Source of the DNA: Dactylellina haptotyla
Taxonomy: Eukaryota > Ascomycota > Orbiliomycetes > Orbiliales > Orbiliaceae
NCBI GenBank assembly: GCA_031310005.1
Contig: CM062380.1
Span: 372,001 to 436,000, forward strand
DNA: 64,000 bases
Direction of reading: 5' to 3'
How positions within the stretch are numbered: the stretch's first letter is position 1; each line of letters begins with the position of its first letter. The translations under genes and the position numbers were made by a program. This document shows positions 34,424-43,238 of this stretch, one piece after another. The notes below the pieces were generated by a model. That model saw nothing but the letters and a program-made list of their open reading frames with translations. It was not told where the DNA came from and made no database searches.

Positions 34424-34555
34424 GCGTCTGTAGTGTAACGGTTATCATCATTGCCTGTAAGTTCCAAACTACAAAAAATGCATTAAATAGACGCCAGTTC
34501 TAACATCGTTCCTTAGTCCAAGCAATAGACCCGGGTTCGACTCCCGGCGGACGCA
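34424..34555 (+). tRNA. tRNA-Gly(UCC) interrupted by a GT-AG insert, copy 2
   Basis: Exons 34424-34456 and 34517-34555 are identical in sequence to the exons of copy 1, 340 bases upstream, and fold to the same 72-nt tRNA-Gly(UCC). The insert again lies exactly between nucleotides 33 and 34. The 5' flanks of the two genes are not alike, so the duplication is not recent or was limited to the gene. Identity of the 72 exon bases beside diverged inserts suggests selection on the tRNA body. A T4 run follows at 34568-34571. Confidence 0.82.
34457..34516 (+). other. Spliceosomal-like intron in tRNA-Gly copy 2 (60 nt)
   Basis: Begins GTAAGT, has CAGTTCTAAC with the CTAAC at 34500-34504, and ends CCTTAG; putative branch A is 13 nt before the end. 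It differs from the copy 1 insert in the middle and by three bases in length, but keeps donor, branch site and acceptor. It also lacks any GG dinucleotide. Confidence 0.7.
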
Positions 34556-34567
34556 GTCCGCCTTCAA

Positions 34568-34571
34568 TTTT
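34568..34571 (+). terminator. Pol III terminator of tRNA-Gly copy 2
   Basis: T4 run 12 bases after the tRNA 3' end; minimal for Pol III. Confidence 0.55.
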
Positions 34572-34714
34572 CCTCCAGAGATGTAGATATCCTTGAATCT
34601 CAAGATATATTTTTGAGATTGTTATAATTACAAAATTACAAAAGCTATGGTACTCCGGGATCGATCTCTTTGTTGATTTTTTTAGGGTTTATCAATTCGA
34701 ATTCTACAACTCTT

Positions 34715-34735
34715 AGAGAGAGAGAGAGAGAGAGA
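34715..34735. repeat. (AG)10 microsatellite
   Basis: Perfect AG dinucleotide run between the tRNA pair and the aminotransferase gene. Confidence 0.9.
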
Positions 34736-35228
34736 ACAACTAAATAATCAATTGATCAACTTGATTTAAATCTTGTTCAGTAAGATCTTAACCTGCGGCC
34801 CTGATGTCGTTACGGTAGTCATATTGCCCGCGCTCGTACCACTAGCTCTGTTAAGAAACCTCAATTCATCCTTTGACTCGTTGGGTTAATCGTATATAAC
34901 CCTTCTCTTCGACTGAATCAAGTGCGTTGTATATTTCAGAAATTATGTTATAATTTCTGAATACAGAAAGCTACCAGGATTGATGAACATTTCATTGGCA
35001 ATACGCATAGTCGGATGCCCCATCGCTTACATTCGAGCTAACGTCATTGGTCAAATACGTCCCGTCTTCCCCACAATCCGACGATAACCTGACATTGAAT
35101 CCCAACGACTCTTCCTCCACCGAGCATTCCAAAGCCAATTTAAATATTCATTTTATCGTCTACTAAAGCTGAACTACCTCTGAAGCTTTCCCGCTAGCCC
35201 ACTCATCAATTACCTGTTATCTCTCATC

Positions 35229-36807
35229 ATGGCCGCCACCACTAGAGCGGCCTTTGGAGTTCAGCATATCGCCAAGGTAAGGCCCTGTTCCCTCAAACTT
35301 GGCTCCCGGTCGCTAAAAATCGCCTTGTTTTTGAGTAGGGAATTGGCAGGCTATCAAACATTGTTCTGCGTAAAGGTCTGTCGTGTTTTGATCATTCAAC
35401 ACATTTATAATAAAACTACGTATTCAACGAAGTAATCAGTAAGGCCGCTGGCAGCTGGCTGACATGTTGACGGGATACCCATCTTCGCTCGTACCAGGGC
35501 AAGGAAGTTATGTTTGGACCGATGACGGCCATAAGTATCTCGACTTTACCGCTGGGATCGGTGTAGTAAATCTCGGCCACTGCCACCCTAAAGTTACAGC
35601 TGCTGCACAATCCCAGATTGGGACTCTCGTCCATGGTCAAGTCAACATTGCCATGCACGAGCCAATGCTCAATCTCATCGAGCGTCTGAAACCTGTCATG
35701 CCCGACCCGTCTCTAAACACCTTTTTCTTCTGGAATTCCGGCGCCGAAGCTGTTGAAGCTGCTGTTAAGCTTGCTCGTATGGCCACGAAGAAGCAAAACA
35801 TTGTAGTCATGCAAGGATCTTACCACGGCCGCACTTTTGGAACCATGGGACTCACTAAAAGCAAGACGGTTTACGGCGCGGGCTTTGCTCCTTTTATGCC
35901 AGGGGTCTTGACGAGCCCATTTCCATATTGCAATCAGTGTGCAATCGCTGGGGCGGACCCCACAATGGGATTTGAGAATTGTTGCAACAACCCGATCCAT
36001 GAGTTGAAGATATTGCTGAAGCAGCAGACTGCAGCATCTGATACTGCAGCGGTGCTCATTGAACCGATTCTAGGAGAAGGAGGATATGTGGTGCCCCCAC
36101 CGGGATTCTTGCCAGCCGTTCGACAGATCTGTGACGAAAACAATATTCTGCTTATTCTCGATGAAGTACAGAGTGGCTTCGGCAGAACCGGGAAGTATTT
36201 TGCGTCCGAACACTGGGGCGTCAGGCCGGACATCATGGTTATGGCAAAAGGCATTGCAAACGGAATGCCGCTCAGTGGTATCGTTGCGAATAAAGAATTG
36301 ATGGATAAACAGAACCCGGGAAGCATGGGAGGGACTTATTCTGGAAATGCAGTCGCATGCGCGGCGGGTATTGCTTGTGCTGAAATTATGCAAGAGGAGA
36401 AAATTCTTGACAACGTCGCCGCCAGGTGAGAAGCGAACAGGGAACTTTTGAAGCTTACTATCTTCTGACTCAAGTTATTCAGATCGAAACAACTATTTGA
36501 GACCCTCTTCGCCCTCAAAGCATCACCGAAAACTGGTCATTTGATCAAAGATATCCGAGGTCTTGGTCTTATGATTGGCCTTGAGTTCAATTCTCCGACG
36601 TTCCCCACATTAGTACCAAAGGATGTGCCTCAGGGCATCGCGAGTAAAGTCCAAGCGAAGTGTTTGGAGAACGACATGTTGTCCCTCACTACAAGCATCT
36701 ACGAAACGATCAGGTTCATCCCACCACTAACAGTTAGCGAAGAAGAGATGAAAATTGGATGCGATATTCTAACCAAAGCGGTGGAAGATGTCGCTAAGCA
36801 GGGTTAA
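35229..36807 (+). CDS. Class-III PLP aminotransferase, 4-aminobutyrate transaminase-like
   Basis: Exons 35229-35276, 35339-35375, 35498-36425 and 36483-36807 give 445 residues with consistent phases. Exon 2 is only 37 nt and encodes GIGRLSNIVLRK. Joining it to the CAG at 35495-35497 gives RKGQGSYVWTDDG, the expected N-terminal family pattern; the open frame starting upstream of 35498 is intronic. Motifs: FTAGIGVVNLGHCHPKV, NSGAEAVEAAVKLAR, GSYHGRTFGTMGLT, IEPILGEGGYVVPP, LDEVQSGFGRTGKYF and the PLP lysine in MVMAKGIANGMPLSG. The group includes GABA and acetylornithine-type transaminases; the family resemblance is nearest to bacterial-type GabT, but the amino donor is not proven. NCCNNPIHELKILLKQQ is a distinctive insert. 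A clear mitochondrial presequence is not seen. Distinct from the ornithine aminotransferase at 22-24 kb. Confidence 0.85.
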
Positions 36808-36961
36808 TTTCAATTGGAAAGTAGCTTGTAATATTGCTTGTTTGTCTTATTGTCATCGCACAAACTAAAGCATACTTCATGAGTCTGTATATGATAAGAG
36901 AACGAGAAGAAGAACTATAATTACAGGAGCAATCAAAGGTATCGGGTATATAAGTAATATC

Positions 36962-38386
36962 CTACATACTTTTCAAATCATCTTCTGTAACCCCTATGAG
37001 CCGAAGACCTTTCCAGTTAGGTACTCCGCTCGTTTCGCCCGAACCCCCTTTGTCATCAATTTGGAACGATACAACTTCCATAAGATTTCTTTGATAGTGA
37101 TCTGGATAGTCAGACTCCAACACAAACAGTACATCTTCCAACAATGGTAACCCATCTTGTACCCAATTATCAACCTGCATTCGTAGATGGTCGGTTATGT
37201 TCTCAATTATGTAATGACTCTGGTACGGTACCATGATATCTTTCAACTTCCCTAGTTCAAGCAAGTCCGCGTAGAATTCTCCGAGTAGGTCAGGTTTCAC
37301 GCGGTCGAGATCGCCATCCGCTATTAAAACTTTCATCGACTCCACATTGGGGAAGCGCAATGTCAACTCTCTGAATAGTATCGGTACCATGAGACCCGGG
37401 CCGAAATATAACTCTTTGACATTCGGGAAAACCGTATGCGGGAACGGAAATAAAATAGGTTCTTCGAGTGTTGCCTCTTCTACTAACCGTTCCACGTTAT
37501 CTATCTCACAAAATAGCACTACTTTCCTTAAGGATTCTGAAGCGCTTTGGATCAATAATAGCGGGTTGAATCGGTGTGAATGTGAGAATGAACCAGGTCC
37601 CATTATGTCGATTTCAATCTCCCCTAGTGCCGAAGGATAAATGGATTTGCTGATCGTCTCGGACGACTGCTGCTCAAGTTCTCCACATTTACAGCTCTCC
37701 GATGTCTGGGTCCCGCTTACTTCTTCATGACTACTTTGTCCTCGGGCGTCTGTTCCAACAGACCAGTCAAGAAATTGTGTGTCGTTTTCGGACATGATCT
37801 CATATGGACAGAATACGTCCTTCATATACAGTCCATGGTATTCGTAGGAGTGTGAGTTATCGATGTACGAAAAGTGAAGTGCCTTAATAAGTGGCGTTAC
37901 TACCAGGGGCGTGGAATCACCGGGATCCCTCGCATCACCAGGAGTATATCCTGATATTGTTCTGAAAAATCCATGGAATAGTTTCGAGTCGAAATCGGTA
38001 AGGTGCGCTTTGGGATATTTAACTTCTAGGCTCTCGTAAAGCACGAGCAGACTGTCGAGTCGAGGGAACGACTTTAACCCCGCGCTGCATTCGCGATAGT
38101 ATCTTACCGTTTCCCCGATTTCCTCTGCAGGCGTGGAGTATTGGATCCAGTTCTTGGTGCTCGTGTCAAAACTGACATGTCGAACAACATCCTTTATGTG
38201 GGAAAGACTGCCGCCGTCCGCAAACGCCTTGGGTGTATCGCATGAAATATAGATGGCGCGAAAGATGATTGGCACGGAATATTCGCGCCAGAATTTCGAG
38301 CAAAGCGAAAGCGAGAGAACATCTTTGAAAGGAAGGTAAGTGACGATTTCGTGGGCGAGTTCTGGTGGAAGCGAGTTCAAGTTCAT
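36962..38386 (-). CDS. F-box protein, LPxEL family member 1
   Basis: Intronless, 474 residues. F-box at residues 5-45: LPPELAHEIVTYLPFKDVL, then LSLCSKFWREYSVPIIFRAI. Downstream it shares landmarks with four other genes here: LRFPNVESMKV, LKDIMVPYQSHY, and NWVQDGLPLLEDVLFVLES. These positions and spacings define one paralog family with 39755-41176, 55262-56752, 57418-58599 and 58964-60403. F-box proteins link Skp1-Cul1 ubiquitin ligases to substrates; the variable C-terminal part would choose the substrate, which is unknown. The start ATG is the first in the frame and lies five residues before the F-box. The gene is convergent with the class-III aminotransferase gene, the two coding regions ending 154 bases apart. 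Confidence 0.75.
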   Translation of the reverse strand: MNLNSLPPELAHEIVTYLPFKDVLSLSLCSKFWREYSVPIIFRAIYISCDTPKAFADGGSLSHIKDVVRHVSFDTSTKNWIQYSTPAEEIGETVRYYRECSAGLKSFPRLDSLLVLYESLEVKYPKAHLTDFDSKLFHGFFRTISGYTPGDARDPGDSTPLVVTPLIKALHFSYIDNSHSYEYHGLYMKDVFCPYEIMSENDTQFLDWSVGTDARGQSSHEEVSGTQTSESCKCGELEQQSSETISKSIYPSALGEIEIDIMGPGSFSHSHRFNPLLLIQSASESLRKVVLFCEIDNVERLVEEATLEEPILFPFPHTVFPNVKELYFGPGLMVPILFRELTLRFPNVESMKVLIADGDLDRVKPDLLGEFYADLLELGKLKDIMVPYQSHYIIENITDHLRMQVDNWVQDGLPLLEDVLFVLESDYPDHYQRNLMEVVSFQIDDKGGSGETSGVPNWKGLRLIGVTEDDLKSM

Positions 38387-39754
38387 GGCAGGCCCAACCC
38401 TGGCGGCGAGTTCTGGCGCCTCTGTTTTCGCGGGTTTCTTGATGGTCGCACAAGATCCCGCGCAATCTACATGCGCATTTACCGGATGATCGTCGTAAAG
38501 CTAGGTGAGTGATACGTTCCACGACAGAGAAGGAACAATCGGGCGTCGAAGCAAGATTTTGACAATTTAAGGGCGTCCAAGCTCACGCCGCGACCACCAG
38601 GCTGCAAAGGGAGACCCTGAACGACCGATCACGTGATGCGGATTCTATGTTACCACTTGTGGGTTTCTCTCCTGTCGTGTTGGGAGGTCCTGTCTCCAGG
38701 TGGATTTGCAATTGAATTCTCGAAATTTAAGATTTGATTGGAAGCATTCAGCGAAGAGATGTCGCCGGGTATAAGGAATTTGCAACAGAATATTTTAGAC
38801 GAATCCGAGATCACCCCGGCCATTGCTTTATAGCAAATGTATAAAGAGCAATGGGGGGTTCCATGTTCTGGTTTCCGAGGGTTTTCGAGGCCCGTCCTGT
38901 CGGAAATTTCCACTGGCCAGCCGGGCGGAGACGAAGCCCTCGCTCGCCAGGACTCAGCCGCAGGCTGCCACAGCGATCCAAGCGGGCTTTAACGTGCATA
39001 AATCTTGCATAAGCAGCGCGAAAAACACATGTCCATCTTGATTTTTACCCAAGCAATCGGAGCTGCTCGCCAGGAAAATACTACGTTGGTGAAGCAAGGG
39101 TTATCATTTGCCACTACACCAACTTTTTAAATGTCAAAATACCGACTGTTTGGTACAGGATTTATATTTTGAGCTGGCCTTGGAAGTGAACGCAATCCAA
39201 GCGAATCTTTCAAGATAGCTCCAGCGTCCGTGCCCTTGCTTCGCGGAAACTAGAGTTATCAGTTATCATGGACAGAAAATATCCTTTTACGTTACACGAG
39301 GTTCAATGATAACGTTATAGAGTTTGCAGCCGTCCCCCGCCCATTGGGTCATGTCCATGTTCCTCGGGTATTATGACCGACATGGTGTCTAATTTTGCGG
39401 TGCCCTAATCTCAGCTTATTGGACCAGTGAATGTAGCATAGGACTGATAGCATCGCGAGACAAATTCGCTTTTTATTCGTATCTATTGGTAGATGTTCTG
39501 CCAAGACTGCACAGTTACAAAACACATATCCGACGCAGTATATATTCATCGTATAAAAGAGAAACTTGGGAAATTCTCGTATAACTATATATCAAGGCTT
39601 TTTGTAATCTATGAGTCTCATCGGAAGGTTAGGTCGATACTTTCCAGAATTGCCACTAGGTACGTTGTGATTGCCAATAAAATATTACCCTTCGAACGAA
39701 ATCCAATCGATCTGCCGAAAGAACAACAACTCAAAACTGAAAACTAATCTGGTT
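38387..39754. other. Intergenic region between two F-box genes
   Basis: Almost 1.4 kb without a recognisable gene. It should contain the promoter of the 38386 gene and the 3' end of the 41176 gene. No repeat or RNA motif seen. Confidence 0.55.
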
Positions 39755-41176
39755 CTATGCGTAAAGAAGTTCCTCAATTGACTTCCCAGATACCTTCGCA
39801 GTATTTATATCATAGTCTGTGATTCCAAGTCTCTTTACGGTGTAAGATAAAGCCTCTATGTGCCTCAGCGGCTTTATGAACACATCCACCGGCTCTTCTG
39901 ATTTTCGACTCCTCCAAAATAGCACTCTTGAGAGATATTTCAACCTGCCTCTTGCTACCCAATCGGCAACAATCTGGTCGGTTGTTTCCTGGCTCAGATA
40001 TTCTCCTTTGAACCTCTTACCTCTCGTCTGGCGTTTCCTTACCGGAATCGCTATTCTTTTAAGTTTCTTCATTTCTGGCAGAAAGCTATAGGCCGATCCT
40101 TCAAACCCCTTATGTGAATGAAAACGGTATGGTTGCCGGTGAACTGTGAGGTTTTCAACGTTGGGGAAGCGTAACGCGAACTCGGAAAAGAACTTAGGGC
40201 GCATGTAGTCATAAGACAAGGAAAGAGTCGTCACACCGTGGTACGTACTTGTGAGACCAGACAGCGCCTCAAGCTGTTTATTCGATTTATCTGGGATATA
40301 GGAGGGATCATCGGGGTCCATTCTGTGTATAATATAGAAGCTCTTCAAAGATTGACTTGAGGATCGCATCGTAGATAAGAGAGTTATAGGGTTTACTGAT
40401 AGGTAGCCGTCGCCACCACTAAGATCGAGGGTGAAATCTTCGAGGGCCGGTGGACACGGTACTGGGGCATTTGCCCTAACTGCTTCAATACTGGGAGCTA
40501 AGAAAGCCCTATCCGTCGCTTCTGGAACCCACTCTTCAAATCCTGTAGGCGTCCATTTGAATTGCTCCCATACACCACCAACCCAAAGCAATTTTATGTG
40601 AAAACTCCGGAGTTGGTTATGGAAGAATGGGAAAGTTGAAAGATTTGACATGATGAGATGGAAGAGAGCATGGTCGAATTCATATATAGTGTCAGGTCCC
40701 AGGGGCAATCTGCGGAGGTGGGCTTTGTGATACACAAAAGAGTATACTTTTATGCTGGTTATATTTGGGAATCGAGCTAGTACGTCAAAACAGTCACGGT
40801 AGAAACGGATCCTTTTTGCGTGATTGATAGTGCGGCAGTAAAGAACCAGCCTTCTGACGCTCGTGCAGAGACCGCGCAGATTTCCACCGGGCCCAAAGGC
40901 ATCACATTCCAAGCAGGCGGGTTCCAGTCTCAGTGTACGAAATAGGAAGGGGAGAACCAAGTCCCGGCATTGCTTTGAGCATCGAGAGAAGTTCGCGAGA
41001 TCGCTCGGATCTGAGAATGAGAAGATGGAGGCCACTAACTCAGGGGGCAGCCGAAAGATCTGACCGATGTCCATTTGGTACATGATGTCCTCAGTCTCGG
41101 CTGGATCCTGGCTAGCCGTAGCTGTCGGACTGACTGCAGGACTAGCTGCAGGACTAGGCTCCCCGTGTAGAGACAT
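39755..41176 (-). CDS. F-box protein, LPxEL family member 2
   Basis: Intronless, 473 residues. A Ser/Ala/Pro-rich N-terminal extension of about 35 residues precedes the F-box: IFRLPPELVASIFSFSDPSD, then FSRCSKQCRDLVLPFLFRTL. Shared family landmarks are LRFPNVENLTVHRQ, MKKLKRIAIPVRKR and DWVARGRLKYLSRVLFWRS. The C-terminus has KPLRHIEALSYTVKRLG and ends SIEELLYA. It is in tandem with member 1 on the same strand. Substrate unknown; SCF adaptor role from the F-box only. The ATG is near a TATA-like element on the minus strand. Confidence 0.75.
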   Translation of the reverse strand: MSLHGEPSPAASPAVSPTATASQDPAETEDIMYQMDIGQIFRLPPELVASIFSFSDPSDLANFSRCSKQCRDLVLPFLFRTLRLEPACLECDAFGPGGNLRGLCTSVRRLVLYCRTINHAKRIRFYRDCFDVLARFPNITSIKVYSFVYHKAHLRRLPLGPDTIYEFDHALFHLIMSNLSTFPFFHNQLRSFHIKLLWVGGVWEQFKWTPTGFEEWVPEATDRAFLAPSIEAVRANAPVPCPPALEDFTLDLSGGDGYLSVNPITLLSTMRSSSQSLKSFYIIHRMDPDDPSYIPDKSNKQLEALSGLTSTYHGVTTLSLSYDYMRPKFFSEFALRFPNVENLTVHRQPYRFHSHKGFEGSAYSFLPEMKKLKRIAIPVRKRQTRGKRFKGEYLSQETTDQIVADWVARGRLKYLSRVLFWRSRKSEEPVDVFIKPLRHIEALSYTVKRLGITDYDINTAKVSGKSIEELLYA

Positions 41177-41697
41177 AGTAGACCAATCTTAACCGGCTCG
41201 AAGGCACACGCTCGCAATGGTTGTATCCTTAGATCTCGTGGGTGTTATATATTATATATTGGAGAAGCGAAAGATGAACATGATTGTGGTGGAAGACGCA
41301 TCAACACGCAGCTTTAACTTATATGTAAATACCCAACACGACTTCGCAGGTTGGTGGCGCAGCTCGAATGCGGCTTTGTCTTGTGGCTGTTGCGTGAGGC
41401 TGCGAAGGCCTTCGCGTGTGGGCACTTCCACCCCAAACTTCTGCGACAGCCCGCCAGTTCTTTCTGTGACCCCAACCCCACAACCAGCACGAAATTCCCC
41501 CCCTCCTCCCATCGTCGCCTTTCGACCTCCACGTCCTTCGAGATATCTTTCCTCTCGCCGCGTCTACTTAAAGGATCAATGCGACCCGGAATATACCTTC
41601 TACGACCAAGTTATCCTCTGCCTCGCCGCTGCCCAAGTCTATAGCGCTAGAAGCATTCGCACACTACGAGGAACAATCACACGCCACCGTTGCTGCC
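41177..41697. other. Divergent promoter region
   Basis: Between the minus-strand F-box gene and the plus-strand Rad60/Esc2-like gene. It holds the TATA-like element at 41245-41259 and a C-rich stretch near 41460-41560. No separate gene accepted, although several short frames are open. Confidence 0.55.
41245..41259 (-). promoter_or_regulatory. TATA element of F-box gene at 41176
   Basis: Two overlapping TATATAA-like motifs on the minus strand about 70 bases upstream of the ATG. Confidence 0.4.
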
Positions 41698-43238
41698 ATG
41701 GCGTCGTCATCACCGAAGAAGCCGGCGATAAAGCCAATGTTCTTCAAGCGGAAGGACTTGTCTAAACCCAAACCTACATTACTACCTGTTGCTAAGCCCA
41801 CACCAATCGACGACCCGATAGAGAGCGCTAGCAGCGCGAAGGCGTCTGCAGCCCCGGAAGGTCCTGATATCATTGAGATAATAGACGATGTAGAAAATGA
41901 TAAGAAGCAGAAGCAGAAGGGCAGCAAGGTTGAGAAAACGGATCTAGACTACTGGGGCCGATCACGTCATGTTCACGATGGCATGATGAAGCTAGAGAGG
42001 GAGAGGCATCGCAAAGAGAAGGAAGCTGAGGATCGACGGAAGCAGAAGGAAGCCGCGGAACTGGAGAGGCAGAAGAAGGAAGAAAAACAGAACACTAGGT
42101 CGTCGAAGAGGCGAAAGAGTGGCGATAACGAGTGAGTGGCTACCGGTCATACCCTACCAAACTCCTCCACAGTCAGTCATACTAACCCCAGCAACTAAGA
42201 ATTATTCAGCTCTCCGACGATGAGAACGACGGTGACGAGAATAGAAATCGGAAGTCCCCGAAAGATGGAACAATCACTCCAACCACCTCGACAGACGCGC
42301 TCGATAACGCCGAGTTTGAGAAAATTCTCGCAGAATACAAGAAGAAGAAAGAAGCTGAAGACGCCGCCGCTGCAAAGTCGACCCAGGAGTCCTTTACGGA
42401 ACCGCTCCCGACCCAGCATCTGACGAACAGCCAACGTGCTACCTCCACAGATCCCGGGGATGCCTACAAAGACGTCATCATCCAAATCCTCATTGTCAGC
42501 AGGATAGACGGCACAAAGCCGTTTGTATACAACAGGAAATTCAGTCAAACGCTAGGGAAGGTCCGGGACACCTGGGCCCGCATGAACCATCTCACTGAAG
42601 AGCAAGTGGATCGGTTGATTCTCGTGTGGCAGAACGAGACGCGGGTCTTTGACTCCACAGTACCCCGAAGTTTAGGTATTCGGTTCGACCGGGAAGGCAA
42701 GATGTACGTAGAAGAGAAAAATAGACGGAAGACCTTCGGCAGACGGGATCGGGATGAGAAGGCGGCGCTGCAAGAAGGGATCGCGCCGGGCGAGTGTAAG
42801 ATATTTTTTGACGCAATGTGGGCAGAGGATTTTGAGCAGATGCTCAAGGAGCGGGAGGAAGCGAAGGCCAACGAGGAGAAAGAAATCTGGGGTATAACCG
42901 AGATAGAAGAGGAAGAGATTGTGACTGGGATCACTCCGAACGCTAAGCCAATGTTTATAACGTTGAGGGGCAAGAATTTCAAAGAGCTGAAGCTCAAGGT
43001 CAAACCTGTAAGTTTTATTGGTTGGTGGATTCTCGAAATTGAGGTACTCGATCGCTAACGGGATGCGCTACAGACCATGAAAGTCAGCGAAGTCATACAG
43101 AAGATGAAGAAGGAACGCGACCTGGACGATGACACCGAGATCGAGCTGCACTTTGACGGAGACGAGCTAGAAGAAGACATGACTCTCGAAGATGCGGAAA
43201 TAGAACACGAGTTTCAGATTGATGTGGTTCTCCAGTAG
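41698..43238 (+). CDS. Rad60/Esc2-like protein with SUMO-like domains
   Basis: Exons 41698-42131, 42200-43007 and 43074-43238 give 468 residues. Rad60 (fission yeast) and Esc2 (budding yeast) guide sumoylation during DNA replication and repair. Order of parts: basic, Pro-rich N-terminus with PDIIEIIDD, a SUMO-interacting-like acidic hydrophobic patch (about residues 53-61); a charged coiled-coil-like stretch rich in Lys/Glu/Arg; a first SUMO-like domain from DVIIQILIVSRIDG to VFDSTVPRSLGI; and a second one, FITLRGKNFKELKLKVKP joined to TMKVSEVIQKMKKERDLD, ending FQIDVVLQ. Intron 1 (GTGAGT) has a perfect TACTAAC branch and ends AAG, an unusual acceptor chosen because it alone keeps the frame (NEIIQLSDDEND); the nearer CAG is only 7 nt past the branch. 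Nuclear. Confidence 0.82.

Larger units (their letters stand above)
34556..35228. other. Intergenic region with AG microsatellite
   Basis: No gene recognised. It contains the second Pol III terminator, an (AG) run at 34715-34735, and the promoter of the aminotransferase gene at 35229. Confidence 0.6.

Noticed and set aside
34084-34555. Reading the tRNA genes as tRNA-Tyr(GUA) with canonical 37/38 introns
   Set aside because: A 37/38 cut does give GTA, and tRNA-Tyr normally has an intron, but the body has G1-C72 instead of the Tyr C1-G72 pair and the D-arm is that of tRNA-Gly; the Gly loop CTTCCAA is restored exactly by the GT-AG cut.
35464-35497. ATG at 35464 as the start of the class-III aminotransferase
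   Set aside because: Would give MLTGYPSSLVP in place of the family's N-terminal pattern; the spliced exons upstream supply HIAKGIGRLSNIVLRKG and fit better.
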